Below, one piece after another: positions 11,360-20,232 of a stretch of DNA of 59,755 bases. Below the pieces are notes generated by a model, which had not been told where the DNA came from, did no database searches, and saw nothing but the letters and a program-made list of their open reading frames with translations. The position numbers and the translations under genes are program-made. Every line of letters starts with the position of its first letter. Positions within the stretch are counted from its first letter, which is position 1. Source of the stretch: a bacterium (lineage in GTDB: Bacteria; Gemmatimonadota; Gemmatimonadetes; Longimicrobiales; RSA9); contig QGVH01000024.1 of assembly GCA_003242735.1 (NCBI GenBank), forward strand, positions 1-59,755, read 5' to 3'.

Positions 11360-12135
11360 GTGCCCTGCCCTCCTGGTGCCCCTGCCACCGTGGCCGCCAC
11401 CTCCCTCACCTGCTCCTCCTGGGTCAGCTTCAAGAACACGTCCTCCAGCCCCGCCGTGCCGGCCTCCGCCTCCCGGCGCAGATCGTCCATCGTGCCGATG
11501 GCGCGGACGCGCCCCTCGTGCAGGATCGCGATGCGGTCGCACAGCGCCTCCGCCACCTCGAGGGTGTGGGTCGAGAGGAACACGGTGCCGCCCTGCCGAA
11601 CGAACGAGCGGAGCAGATCCTTGATCAGCCGCGCACCCTTCGGGTCCAGCCCCACCATCGGCTCGTCCACCACGACCAACTCCGGCCGGTGCACCAGCGC
11701 CGCGCTGATCAGCAGCTTCTGCCGCATGCCGTGGCTGTAGTTCTCCACCAGCGTGTGCTTCCACCGCGCCAGGTCGAACAGCTCGAGCAGCTCATCTGCG
11801 CGCCGCTCCGCCTCCGGCCCCGTGTGGCCCCACAGTCCGTTCACGAAGCGCAGGAACTCCGCGCCGGTCAGCTTCTCGTAGACGTACGGCCGGTCCGGGA
11901 TGTAGCCGATCAGCCGCCGCGCCGCCGCCGGCTCCCGCACCACGTCGTGCCCGCCGATCAGGATGCGGCCGCCGCTCGGCCGCAGCACGCCGGCGATCAT
12001 CCGGATCGTCGTGGTCTTGCCCGCGCCGTTCGGGCCCAGGAAGCCGAACAGCTCGCCCCGCCGCACGTGCAGGTCGAGCGGGTGCACCGCGGTGAACCGG
12101 CCGTAGCGCTTGTATACTCCCTCCAGTCGGATCAT
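11356..12135 (-). CDS. ABC transporter ATP-binding protein
   Basis: 259 residues, soluble ATPase. Walker A is GPNGAGKTTT (about residues 36-45), the signature is represented by YSHGMRQKLLISAALVH (LSGGQ replaced by YSHGM, common in CcmA/ABC-2-type ATPases), Walker B is LVVVDEPMVGLDP, and the switch His is in FLSTHTLEVAE. It energises the permease encoded next. Its start overlaps the stop of the transglutaminase gene by four bases and its stop overlaps the permease start by four, giving a three-gene coupled unit. Confidence 0.93.
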   Translation of the reverse strand: MIRLEGVYKRYGRFTAVHPLDLHVRRGELFGFLGPNGAGKTTTIRMIAGVLRPSGGRILIGGHDVVREPAAARRLIGYIPDRPYVYEKLTGAEFLRFVNGLWGHTGPEAERRADELLELFDLARWKHTLVENYSHGMRQKLLISAALVHRPELVVVDEPMVGLDPKGARLIKDLLRSFVRQGGTVFLSTHTLEVAEALCDRIAILHEGRVRAIGTMDDLRREAEAGTAGLEDVFLKLTQEEQVREVAATVAGAPGGQGT

Positions 12136-13670
12136 AGGACCTCGAGCTCCAGTCGTCCGATCAGCCGCACCAGCTCGACCTGCCGCGCCAGCCCGCCCAC
12201 CACCATCCGGAGGTGCGACGCGTCCGCCGGGAACTGGCCGAGCGTGGGATCCACCGCGACCCAGCGGCCGCCCAGCCAGACCTCCGGCCACGCGTGGTAA
12301 TAGAACCGCCCCTGCACGTGGACGAGCCCCGCCACCGGCCGCGCGGGCAGGCCCAACGCCCGCGCCAGCGCCACGTACAGCACGGTGTGCTCGTTGCAAT
12401 CGCCCTTGCGCGCCTCGAGCACCTGCACCGCGCTCGGCACGCTCGGCACGATGTCCTTCGCGAGCCGCGCATGCACCCAGTCGTTCAGCCGCCGCGCCAC
12501 CGCCGTCGGGTCCGTCTCGTCGCCGGCGATGCGCCGCGCGGTGCGCACGATGCGCGGGTCGTCGGACTGGATCAGCGGTGTGGCGCCCAGCTCCGCGGCC
12601 GCTTCGCCGCCGCCCCTGTACGGCAACGCGTAGCCGGCTTCGAGCACCGTCTCGCGCTCCACGATCAGCGTGTCGCCGACAAGGGTCTGCCGGCCGCCCG
12701 CCAGGTCCAGCCCTTCCAGCCCGACGCCCCGCAGCCGCACCCTGAGCCGGTCCAACGCCTCCACGGAATCGAGGGCGACGTCGCTCGCGATGGCCGTGGC
12801 CTCGATGATCGCTCCGTACCCGGCCGCCAGCGCCGGGTCCGCGCCCGCGGCGCGCCAGTCCTGCCGCGCCAGCTCGAACTCCGTCCGCTCCAGCGTCAGG
12901 CCCAGCGGGCTCTCCGCACGGACGAGACGGCCGTCCTCATCCACCCAGCTCGTGACCACGAGACCGCCCACACGCTGCTCGAGCCGCCACGCCGGGACGG
13001 TGTCGTAGCGCGCCGGGACGAAACGTTCTGCTCCCGCATCCCATGTCACGCTGTCCGGCACGAGGATCGTGTCGTGCCCCACGACGCGGACAACCGTCTC
13101 CCGCACGTCCATCACCGCTGGGTCGAACAGCCGGCCCACGACCTCGCGCCCCACCTGGAGCTGACCCGCCGCCGCCATCCGCGTCGCGAACAACGCGTCC
13201 AGCGTCAGGTCCGGGTCCAGCCGCACGCGGCTCCGCTCCGGCGCCCCGCCCGCCCCGATCTCCAGCTCCAAGAGCGAGTCCGGCGTTGCGTAGCCCGTCA
13301 CTTCGTACCGCCCCACCGCCGACTGCAGCGCGAAACGGAACCGCTTCAACTCCAGCGCGCGGCCCAGCTCCACGCGCGTGGTGGCGATGGCGCGGTGCAT
13401 CCGGCCGAGCGCCGGCACGTCCAGCGACAGCATGTCCTCGAGGACGAAGCCGCCCGGGACCGTGTCCAGCCGCGTGGACGCCATGCCGATCGTGCGATCG
13501 CCCATCCGGACCGCGTAGACGTGGGACCCCGGTCCGATGGCGCGCGCCCCCTCCTCGAGCCGCAGCGCCATCGGCTTGGCGTACTCACGCTCGATGTGCA
13601 CGGCGATGACCGCGGCCCACACACCGAGGACCAGGAAGGCGAGGATCTTCCGCGAACGTGTGGCGAACAT
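12132..13670 (-). CDS. Secreted/anchored transglutaminase-like protein
   Basis: 512 residues. A single N-terminal hydrophobic segment (KILAFLVLGVWAAVIAV) anchors or exports it. The long middle (about 50-400) is beta-rich and unrecognised. The C-terminal transglutaminase/protease core has the catalytic triad: Cys near 425 in KGDCNEHT, His near 459 in FYYHAWPEVW and Asp near 474 in VDPTLGQFPAD. This fold acts as an amidase, protease or crosslinker. Coupling to an ABC exporter resembles systems where a surface enzyme and an exporter serve the same envelope substrate, but this is inference. Confidence 0.87.
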   Translation of the reverse strand: MFATRSRKILAFLVLGVWAAVIAVHIEREYAKPMALRLEEGARAIGPGSHVYAVRMGDRTIGMASTRLDTVPGGFVLEDMLSLDVPALGRMHRAIATTRVELGRALELKRFRFALQSAVGRYEVTGYATPDSLLELEIGAGGAPERSRVRLDPDLTLDALFATRMAAAGQLQVGREVVGRLFDPAVMDVRETVVRVVGHDTILVPDSVTWDAGAERFVPARYDTVPAWRLEQRVGGLVVTSWVDEDGRLVRAESPLGLTLERTEFELARQDWRAAGADPALAAGYGAIIEATAIASDVALDSVEALDRLRVRLRGVGLEGLDLAGGRQTLVGDTLIVERETVLEAGYALPYRGGGEAAAELGATPLIQSDDPRIVRTARRIAGDETDPTAVARRLNDWVHARLAKDIVPSVPSAVQVLEARKGDCNEHTVLYVALARALGLPARPVAGLVHVQGRFYYHAWPEVWLGGRWVAVDPTLGQFPADASHLRMVVGGLARQVELVRLIGRLELEVL

Positions 13671-13793
13671 GACCGCTCTCCCGCGCGCGCCGGCGGAAAC
13701 GACACGAGAGCACGCACCGCGTGCCCTCGACAGCGGTCGAGAGTGTCCGCCCGGGAGAGCTGGAGGGAAAGGCGGGAACCGCCGGCGCAGGCC

Positions 13794-14291
13794 CTAACGC
13801 CGCTCGAGGCGGCGCTCGAACGCCTCGCGCTCGTACTCGGTTTCGACGACGATGACGATCCGCGACGGCGGACCGTCCTGCTCGACGTGCTCGACCAGCA
13901 CGGGGACCATCACCTCCGCCGCCTCCTCCGCATCCAGGTTGCCGGCACCGGTCCCCAGCGGCACGACGGCAACACTATCGATAGCCCATTCCCGCACCCG
14001 GCGCAACCCGTTGATCAGCCCCATCCGTACACCCGCCGGGGTCACCGGCTCGTCCCGTGAACGCACCGAGATATGCACCACGAACTCGGCCGCCAGCGCG
14101 CCGCCGGGCGTGATCGCCGCCGCACCGACGGGCAGCTCGCCCACGCGCGCGAGCTGCTCCGCCAGCTCCGCCCCCGCCACCAGCTCCAGCCGCCGCATCG
14201 CCGGCGTCACCGCCGAGCCGTCGGCCGCCACAGGGCGCAGCAGCGCGCCGACCGCGACCGTCGCGGGATCCGCGATGCGCACCTCGATCAC
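13794..14291 (-). CDS. Macrodomain (ADP-ribose-binding) protein
   Basis: 165 residues, a stand-alone macro domain. It has the family order: a helix with LVAGAELAEQL, LPVGAAAITPGGALAAEFVVH (PxGxAxxTxGxxL...VIH motif) and then VVPLGTGAGNLDAEEAAEVM, the phosphate-binding loop. Such proteins bind or hydrolyse ADP-ribose derivatives such as O-acetyl-ADP-ribose. The N-terminus lacks the clear Asn-rich IVNAAN element of canonical MacroD enzymes (here VGALLRPVAAD), so hydrolase activity is uncertain. The GTG start at 14291 overlaps the upstream TPR stop by four bases. Confidence 0.8.
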   Translation of the reverse strand: MIEVRIADPATVAVGALLRPVAADGSAVTPAMRRLELVAGAELAEQLARVGELPVGAAAITPGGALAAEFVVHISVRSRDEPVTPAGVRMGLINGLRRVREWAIDSVAVVPLGTGAGNLDAEEAAEVMVPVLVEHVEQDGPPSRIVIVVETEYEREAFERRLERR

Positions 14292-15082
14292 TTCGCCGCC
14301 ACCTCCCGCGCCTTGCGGAAGTAGGCCGCCGCCTTGTCCGGCTGCTGCTTCTTGTCGTACAGGATGCCCATGGTGTAGTAAGCACGCGCGTTCTGCGGCT
14401 GGAGCTCAATGGCGCGCTCCAGCATCTCGAGCGCCTCGTCCACGCGGTCGAGCTGGTTCAACGACTCGCCCCGGTAGAAGTACGCCGTGGCGTGGTCCGG
14501 CTCCAGCTCGATCGCCCGCTTCAGCTCCGCCTCGGCCGCGGCGTACAGCCCGCGCTTGAAGTGCAGGATCCCGATCGTCGCGTGCACGTCCGCGCGGTTC
14601 GGATCCAGACGCTGCGCGCGCTTCAGCTCGCGCTCCGCCTGGTCGAAGCGCCCCAGCGCCGCGAGCACCACACCGATCTTCGACAACACCACGACGTTGT
14701 CCGGATCCAGCGCCCGCGCCGCCTCGTACTGCTCCAACGCCTCGAGGTAATCGCCACGGCGATCGTAGATCTGCCCCAACGCGAGACGCGCGCTCAGCTC
14801 CGCCGGCCCCTCCTTCAGCACCTGCTGGATCAGGTCCACCGCCGCGTCCGACTGACCCTCCTTCGCGAGCGCCTGCGCCTTCGCCAGCAGCCGATCGCCT
14901 TCCGAGACCAGGGGAGTCGCCGCACCTCGCTCGCCCACGGCCCCGGCCGCACTCTCCTCGCCCCCGTCCGACGGTTGCGGCGGCGTAGAAGGGTCGCCCT
15001 CGCCCCCGCCCGCTTCTTGCGACTCGGGGTTGGCACCGGCGGCGGGCCCCTGCCCGCCGCGCCCGAACCTGCGCTTCGCCAT
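14288..15082 (-). CDS. Tetratricopeptide-repeat protein
   Basis: 264 residues. The first 80 are low-complexity (G, A, E, P, S-rich) and probably disordered. At least five TPR motifs follow to the end, with typical A8/G/Y/P32 positions, for example LGQIYDRRGDYLEALEQYE and YYTMGILYDKKQQPDKAAAY. No signal peptide, so probably a cytoplasmic scaffold. It sits between cutA and the macrodomain gene with a four-base overlap to the latter. Confidence 0.88.
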   Translation of the reverse strand: MAKRRFGRGGQGPAAGANPESQEAGGGEGDPSTPPQPSDGGEESAAGAVGERGAATPLVSEGDRLLAKAQALAKEGQSDAAVDLIQQVLKEGPAELSARLALGQIYDRRGDYLEALEQYEAARALDPDNVVVLSKIGVVLAALGRFDQAERELKRAQRLDPNRADVHATIGILHFKRGLYAAAEAELKRAIELEPDHATAYFYRGESLNQLDRVDEALEMLERAIELQPQNARAYYTMGILYDKKQQPDKAAAYFRKAREVAAK

Positions 15083-15092
15083 CGAAGCCCCC

Positions 15093-15431
15093 TCACTCCT
15101 TCCCGCCTGGCGCGGTGCAGCGCTCCAGCCAGTCGAGGTAGGGACCGTGCCCGGCCTGCACCGCGAACACCAGGATCTCCGGAACCTCGTACGGATGAAG
15201 CGCCGGCGCCCGCTCCAGCAGCCGCGGGACGGCCGACGCCGTCGTCTTCAAAACGATCAGCACCTCCGCATCCCGCTCCACCGCGCCGCGCCACCGGTAG
15301 ATGGACGTCAGGCCCGGCACGATGTTGCCGCACGCGACCACACGCTCCTCCACCAGCGCGCGGACGATCCGCTCCGCCGCCTCCACGCTCGGCGCCGTCA
15401 TGAGCGCGAGCCGCGCTTCACTCGCCTCCAT
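15093..15431 (-). CDS. cutA: Divalent-cation tolerance protein CutA
   Basis: 112 residues, full CutA1 length. Signature elements are visible in order: VEERVVACGNIVPGLTSIYR, WRGAVERDAEVLIVLKT and LHPYEVPEIL, ending with the conserved aromatic/Trp helix YLDWLER. CutA1 forms very stable trimers with a ferredoxin-like fold and is linked to Cu tolerance in E. coli, though its true role is unsettled. The start lies one base after the stop of the acyl-CoA synthetase gene. Confidence 0.95.
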   Translation of the reverse strand: MEASEARLALMTAPSVEAAERIVRALVEERVVACGNIVPGLTSIYRWRGAVERDAEVLIVLKTTASAVPRLLERAPALHPYEVPEILVFAVQAGHGPYLDWLERCTAPGGKE

Positions 15432-15432
15432 C

Positions 15433-17289
15433 TCACACCTCCCCCGCCGCCACGCGCGCCTCGCCCTCGTACAACGCCTCGATCTGCCGGCGGTAGCGCT
15501 CCATGACGACCCGCCGCTTCACCTTCATGGACGGCGTCAGATGGCCGTCCGCAATGGTGAACTCGTCGGGCAACAACGCGATCTTCTTCGGCATCTCGAA
15601 CCGGGCGAGATCCGTCAGCATGCCGAACACCTCGGACTCCATCTTCGTCCGGACGCGCGGGTCCGCCACCAGCCCGGCCCGGTCCGCAGCCCGGATGCCG
15701 TTCTCCACCGCCCACGCCTCCAGCTTCGCGAAGTCCGGAACGATCAGCATCACGGGGTACGGCCGCCGATCACCGATCATCACCGCCTCCGCCACCCACG
15801 GGTTCAGCTTCACCCGGTTCTCGATCGGCTGCGGCGCAATGTTCTTCCCGCCCGCCGTCACGATGATGTCCCGCTTGCGGTCGGTGATGCGCAGGAACCC
15901 GTCGTCATCCAGCTCCCCGATGTCGCCGGTGTGGAACCAGCCGTCCGCGTCGATCGCCTCCGCCGTCGCAGCCGGCCGGTTGTAGTAGCCCTTCATGACC
16001 TGCGGGCCGCGGACCAGGATCTCGCCGTCGTCCGCGATCATGATCTCCGTGCCCGGGACCGGCTTGCCCACCGTGCCGATCCGCATCTCCTCCGGCGTGT
16101 TCACGTTCGTCACCGGCGAAGTCTCGGTGAGGCCGTAGCCCTCGAGGATGAGCACGCCGGCGCCGTAGAAGAACCGCGCGATCCCCGGATCGAGCGGCGC
16201 GCCGCCGGAGACGAAGAACCGCAGCCGCCCACCCGTGCGCTCCCGCAGCTTGGCGAACACCAGCCGGTCCGCCAGCGCGTGCTCCAACCTCGTCTTCAGG
16301 TCCGGCGTCCGACCCGCGAGCTTCGCATCCGCCCAGTGCTCCGCCACCTCCTTGGCCCACAGCACCAGCTTGCGCTTCACGCCCTCCGCAGACATCACCC
16401 GCGCGTAGATCTTCTCGTACAGCCGCGGCACGGACGGCACGATGGTCGGCCGCACCTCCAGCAGGTTCTGCGGCACGGCGTCCAGCGACTCGGCGTAGGC
16501 GATGGTCACGCCGTTCCACATCTGGAAGTAGCCGTTCGTGCGCTCGAAGATGTGCGACAGCGGCAGCAGGCTCAGCGCCACGTCCTCGGACGTCGCAGAC
16601 AGCACACGGGTCGTCGCCTGCACGTTCGAGAAGATGTTGTTGTGGGTGAGCATCACGCCCTTCGGCTCGCCCGTCGTGCCCGAGGTGTAGAGGATCGTGG
16701 CGACGTCGTCGGGCCGCGCCTCGAGCGCCCGCGCACGGAACGCCGCCGGCGTGACCGCCCCCTCGGCCGCGCGCCCCCGCTCCAACACCTCGCGCAGCCG
16801 TACCTCGCCCGCTTCCAACGTGGGCACATCGTCGAACACCACGACCAGCTCGAGCGGCGGCAGCATCGAGCGGATCCGCCGCACCTTCTCGAGCTGCTCT
16901 CCGGTCGAGACGAAGATGGCCCGCGCGCCCGAATCCCTCAGGAGATACTCGATCTGATGGGGCAACAGCGTCGCGTAGATCGGCACGACGATGGCGCCGA
17001 GGCACAGCACCGCGTAGTCCGCCATCGCCCACTCCGGCCGGTTCTCCGAGAGCAGCGCCACCCGGTCGCCACGCACGATGCCATACGCTTCCAGCCCCAG
17101 GGCGATGGCACGTACGTCCGCCTCGAGCTGGCGATGCGAGATCGAACGCCATTCGCCGCCAGCCTTGTACAGCATCGCGTCGGGCTTGTCGTGGCGGTCT
17201 ACGGCTTCGAAGAAGAGCTGGACCAGAGTACCACGGGGGAGATCCGCCGGGTTGGCGGCGTAGGTTCGGGTCCCGGGCCGCATTCCCAT
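15433..17289 (-). CDS. Long-chain acyl-CoA synthetase (AMP-forming), FadD/FACL type
   Basis: 618 residues, full length for bacterial long-chain fatty-acid CoA ligases. The P-loop is ILYTSGTTGEPKGVMLTHNN, followed by LSLLPLSHIFERTNGYFQ, GYGLTETSP (adenine site) and TGDIGELDDDGFLRITDRK with the hinge and the catalytic-lysine region near the C-terminus. It activates fatty acids to acyl-CoA through an acyl-AMP. The ATG at 17289 has GGAGGG six bases upstream. An internal ATG two codons later is less well placed. It is closely followed by cutA. Confidence 0.94.
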   Translation of the reverse strand: MGMRPGTRTYAANPADLPRGTLVQLFFEAVDRHDKPDAMLYKAGGEWRSISHRQLEADVRAIALGLEAYGIVRGDRVALLSENRPEWAMADYAVLCLGAIVVPIYATLLPHQIEYLLRDSGARAIFVSTGEQLEKVRRIRSMLPPLELVVVFDDVPTLEAGEVRLREVLERGRAAEGAVTPAAFRARALEARPDDVATILYTSGTTGEPKGVMLTHNNIFSNVQATTRVLSATSEDVALSLLPLSHIFERTNGYFQMWNGVTIAYAESLDAVPQNLLEVRPTIVPSVPRLYEKIYARVMSAEGVKRKLVLWAKEVAEHWADAKLAGRTPDLKTRLEHALADRLVFAKLRERTGGRLRFFVSGGAPLDPGIARFFYGAGVLILEGYGLTETSPVTNVNTPEEMRIGTVGKPVPGTEIMIADDGEILVRGPQVMKGYYNRPAATAEAIDADGWFHTGDIGELDDDGFLRITDRKRDIIVTAGGKNIAPQPIENRVKLNPWVAEAVMIGDRRPYPVMLIVPDFAKLEAWAVENGIRAADRAGLVADPRVRTKMESEVFGMLTDLARFEMPKKIALLPDEFTIADGHLTPSMKVKRRVVMERYRRQIEALYEGEARVAAGEV

Positions 17290-17332
17290 GCGTGTCCCTC
17301 CACCAGCACAGGATCGGTTCGACCCGGCCGGA

Positions 17333-17743
17333 TCACGGGACGAGCTCGATGGCCGTCTCGATGACCACGTCCGGCCTCAGCGTATGCAGCACGCTGCAGT
17401 ACTTCTCGTGGGAGAGCGCCACCGCGCGCTCCACCTTCGCACGCGCGTCCTCCGGCACGTGCACCCGGTACACGAGCCGGATCCTCACGAAGCGCCGCGG
17501 CGGCTCCGGCGCCCGGTCTCCCTCCGCCACCACCTCCAGACCGTCCAGCGGGACACGCATCTTGGTGAGGATGTCCACGATGTCCGCCGCCGTGCACCCC
17601 ACCAGCGAGAGCAACATCGCCTGGATCGGCGAGATCGCCGACCGACTGTTGCCGTCCAGCCGGACGCGCACACCGCCGCTCGGCCCACCCTCGAACTCGA
17701 GTCCCGTGCCGGTCCAGTGCAGGTCCACCCGGACGTCCGGCAT
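17333..17743 (-). CDS. OsmC/Ohr-family peroxiredoxin-like protein
   Basis: 136 residues. The two redox cysteines of the OsmC fold are present: LVGCTAADIVDILTK (first, about residue 51) and SHEKYCSVLHTL (second, about residue 117). SPIQAMLLSLVGC is the typical helix before the first. Members reduce organic hydroperoxides or have unknown roles (YhfA-type). The ATG overlaps the stop of the upstream TPR gene by one base and has GAGGAG about seven bases upstream. Confidence 0.88.
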   Translation of the reverse strand: MPDVRVDLHWTGTGLEFEGGPSGGVRVRLDGNSRSAISPIQAMLLSLVGCTAADIVDILTKMRVPLDGLEVVAEGDRAPEPPRRFVRIRLVYRVHVPEDARAKVERAVALSHEKYCSVLHTLRPDVVIETAIELVP

Positions 17744-18180
17744 CACTCCGCTCCTCGGGCGCTGACGAGTTCCTCCAGCGTCTTGCGCGCGTGCTCCACG
17801 TGACGGTCCGCCTCCGGACCCTGCGGCGGAGAGTCCAGGAACGCCTGAAGATGACCGATCGCCTCTTCCTCCTTGCCCTCGTGCAGGTACAGGAACGCCA
17901 GACCGTAATGCGCGCCGGCCGCCTTGGGGTCCCGCTCCAGCACCATGCGATACGTCTTCGCCGCGTCGTCCGTCATCCCGATGCGCGTGTACGCGATGGC
18001 GATCTGCTGGAGCACCGCCGTGTCGCCCGGCGACTCCCGCAGCGCCAATCGGAACGACGTGAGCGCTTCATGGTAGTGCCCGGCCTGGAGCAGCGAGACC
18101 CCTTCCTGGTAGTAGTCGACCTTCTCCTCTTCCTCGGCGCGTCCGCCGAAGAGTCTCCGGAGCTTCCGGAACCAGGACAT
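17743..18180 (-). CDS. Small TPR protein
   Basis: 145 residues. A basic amphipathic start (MSWFRKLRRLFGG) and an acidic patch (EEEEKV) precede three TPR motifs (YYQEGVSLLQAGHYHEALTS, then AIAYTRIGMTDDAAKTY, then GLAFLYLHEGKEEEAIGHL). No signal peptide; the basic amphipathic N-terminus could associate with the membrane. Its stop overlaps the OsmC start by one base, which ties the two together. Confidence 0.85.
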   Translation of the reverse strand: MSWFRKLRRLFGGRAEEEEKVDYYQEGVSLLQAGHYHEALTSFRLALRESPGDTAVLQQIAIAYTRIGMTDDAAKTYRMVLERDPKAAGAHYGLAFLYLHEGKEEEAIGHLQAFLDSPPQGPEADRHVEHARKTLEELVSARGAE

Positions 18181-18281
18181 TGGCGAGCGTCTTCGCAGGC
18201 TGGATTCCAAGGCGTCTCGTTGACTGCCCGAACGTCCGCCCAAGATAGACGGGGCCCATGGGACTCGCAATCGGCCGTCCT

Positions 18282-18977
18282 TCATCGGCGCACCGCCACC
18301 ACTTCCGCGCCATCCTGCGCCAGCACCTGGAAGCCCAGACGGGCCAAACGCTCGAGCGCCGTCGGGTCGGCGTCCCGCAACACGAGCCGGCCGAACGGCC
18401 CCACCACCCGCGCGGCTTCCTCCAACGCGATGGCGCCATCCCCTGCCAGCGCGACGGCCCGCATGCTCCCCGCCGCCAGCGGCAGCCCGGCACCGACCGC
18501 CAGCCGGCTCACGCCGGGCACCTCCCCGAGTCCCTCCAGTCCGGCGCCGACCGTCACCACCTCGAGCCCTGGCACCAGGCCGGCCACGCCGGCGGCCAGC
18601 TCGATCGCCACCCCCGAGACCAGCACGAACGCCGGCCCCTCCCGCACACCCAGTTGCGCCGCCAGCCGCAGCACGGATTCCTGCAGATCCGCCCCCACGC
18701 CACGCCCCGCCCCCGCACGCGGCCCCACTTCGACCCCGGCCGGCTGGTGCGACGCAGGAACGGCTGCTGCCTCTCGCCCCTCCGCCCCGGTGGAACGGGC
18801 GACAGGGCCCCGCAGGTCGGCCCACCCCCCGCGCACCGGGTACCGCTCCCTGCAGTTCGGACAACCGAGAACGCCCTCCAGCACGCGCCGCGCCTCGATC
18901 CGCTCGCCCAGCAGCACGAGCCCGTGCTCCGGCCCGCAGCGCGGACACCTCAGGTGGTCGGTCAGCAGAATGTACAC
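18282..18977 (-). CDS. Trm112-like zinc-ribbon protein with degenerate methyltransferase-like domain
   Basis: 231 residues. The N-terminus has a four-cysteine zinc knuckle (CPRC at 11-14, CPNC at 39-42) spaced as in Trm112/YcaR-type proteins. After a low-complexity linker (about 55-90) the rest resembles a Rossmann methyltransferase with strands and glycines (LVSGVAIELAAGVAGL, LPLAAGSMRAVAL) but no clear GxGxG SAM motif. It may be a decayed class I methyltransferase or a partner of one. GTG start with GGGAG six bases upstream. Function unknown. Confidence 0.7.
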   Translation of the reverse strand: MYILLTDHLRCPRCGPEHGLVLLGERIEARRVLEGVLGCPNCRERYPVRGGWADLRGPVARSTGAEGREAAAVPASHQPAGVEVGPRAGAGRGVGADLQESVLRLAAQLGVREGPAFVLVSGVAIELAAGVAGLVPGLEVVTVGAGLEGLGEVPGVSRLAVGAGLPLAAGSMRAVALAGDGAIALEEAARVVGPFGRLVLRDADPTALERLARLGFQVLAQDGAEVVAVRR

Positions 18978-19018
18978 GAACGCTCCCTGGCCCGCTCGGA
19001 TCGTACGCCTCAGCCCTC

Positions 19019-19042
19019 GCGCGGGCCGTGTGAGGCCCGCGC
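19019..19042 (-). terminator. Hairpin after the pterin operon
   Basis: A 9-bp stem (GCGCGGGCC with GGCCCGCGC) around a 6-base loop lies 60 bases past the queD stop in the operon's direction. It lacks a T run, so it may be an imperfect intrinsic terminator or a Rho-assisted end. Confidence 0.45.
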
Positions 19043-19104
19043 ACTCCCATCCCCTGGTACTCTCACGGCAACGGCCGGATCCCTCGCGGCTCCGGACCAG
19101 GGAC

Positions 19105-19491
19105 TCAGAAGGCGAGCGGCCGCTCCGAGTACTGCGCCCACTGGGTGGGCGTCTCCCAGACGCGGACGTAGAGCATCGCAGACCGCATCGGCTCCGGCAG
19201 GCGGCGCTTCAGCTCGTCGTAGAAATAGCGCGCCTGGTTCTCGGCCGTGGGTTCGATCTCCGTGAACGGCGGGAGGTCGTTGAGGTTCTGGTGGTCCAGC
19301 CGGTCGGCGATCTCCCGGAGATGGCGCTTGACGTCAACGAAGTCGAAGGCCAGGCCGTTCTCATCGAGCTCGTCCCGGGCAAGGGCGAGCTCCACGACGT
19401 AGCGGTGGCCGTGCAGCCGTTCGCACTTCCCCTTGTAGTTGCGGAGGAAGTGGGCGCTGTCGTAGTGGGCCTGAACGCTGACGACGTACAT
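19105..19491 (-). CDS. queD: 6-carboxytetrahydropterin synthase (QueD-type PTPS-family protein)
   Basis: 128 residues. Zinc ligands of the PTPS fold are His14 (DSAHF), His27 and His29 (CERLHGHRY). The catalytic Cys23 is three residues before HGH, the spacing of QueD enzymes. Asp/His DRLDHQNLND and the late PTAENQARYFYDEL match too. QueD converts dihydroneopterin triphosphate to 6-carboxytetrahydropterin in queuosine/7-deazaguanine synthesis. It is the last gene of the pterin operon, nine bases after the SDR. No queC, queE or queF is in the window, so the pathway assignment rests on the motif and folE. Confidence 0.85.
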   Translation of the reverse strand: MYVVSVQAHYDSAHFLRNYKGKCERLHGHRYVVELALARDELDENGLAFDFVDVKRHLREIADRLDHQNLNDLPPFTEIEPTAENQARYFYDELKRRLPEPMRSAMLYVRVWETPTQWAQYSERPLAF

Positions 19492-19500
19492 GCGGCTCCT

Positions 19501-20232
19501 TCACGTGCGATCCAGGGCGATCACGCGCACGTCCACCTCGGGCGGCCGCGTGATCGCGTAGACGATGGCATCGGCGACCGCGCCGGGATCCAGCATCCGG
19601 TCCCGGGGCGGCAGGTCCGGGTGCCGCTCGCGGTCAATGGCATCCCAGATCCCGGTGGCGGTCGCCGCCGGCTCGATCAGCGTCGCGCGCACGCCCGTGC
19701 CCCGCAGCTCGGCATCGAGCACCGCGTGCAGGCCCCGTACCCCGAACTTGGACGCGGCGTACGCGCCGTTGTGCGGGAAGGCGAGCCGGCCCGCCACGGA
19801 CCCCACGGTGACGATGTGGCCGCTCCCGCGCGCCAGCATCGCTGGCAGCAGCGCGCGGATGAGCAGGAACGGGCCGCGCAGGTTCACCGCCAAGTGGAGA
19901 TCGAAGTCCTCGATCTCCGTCTCGGCCAGCGGCGCGAGCCGGAACACGCCGGCCGCGTTGACCAGCACGTCCGGCACGCCGCTCTCGAGCACGTCGTGCA
20001 ACCGCCCGACGAGACGCTGCACCGCCACGGGGTCCGAGACGTCTGCAGGGACCGCGTGGCCACCCACCTCCTCCGCCGCCGCGCGCAGCCCGGCTTCGCC
20101 GCGCGCCACCATCAGCACCACGGCGCCGGCCGCCCGCGCCCGCCGCGCCGTCTCGAGCCCGATCCCGCGCGAAGCTCCCGTGACCAGGACCGTGCGCCCG
20201 CGGAGCGCGCCGCCGTCAGCCGATGATGCCAT
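19501..20232 (-). CDS. Short-chain dehydrogenase, possible sepiapterin/pterin reductase
   Basis: 243 residues. Classical SDR: nucleotide site [18 protein letters not shown] motif LVNAAGVF, catalytic Ser in VGSVAGRL and YAASK active site. Arg in the TGxxxxxG loop suggests NADPH. The start lies inside the last 17 bases of folE, and queD follows nine bases after the stop. Sitting between folE and two PTPS-family genes, it is a good candidate for the reductase that finishes tetrahydrobiopterin-like synthesis. The sequence alone does not prove substrate. Confidence 0.85.
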   Translation of the reverse strand: MASSADGGALRGRTVLVTGASRGIGLETARRARAAGAVVLMVARGEAGLRAAAEEVGGHAVPADVSDPVAVQRLVGRLHDVLESGVPDVLVNAAGVFRLAPLAETEIEDFDLHLAVNLRGPFLLIRALLPAMLARGSGHIVTVGSVAGRLAFPHNGAYAASKFGVRGLHAVLDAELRGTGVRATLIEPAATATGIWDAIDRERHPDLPPRDRMLDPGAVADAIVYAITRPPEVDVRVIALDRT

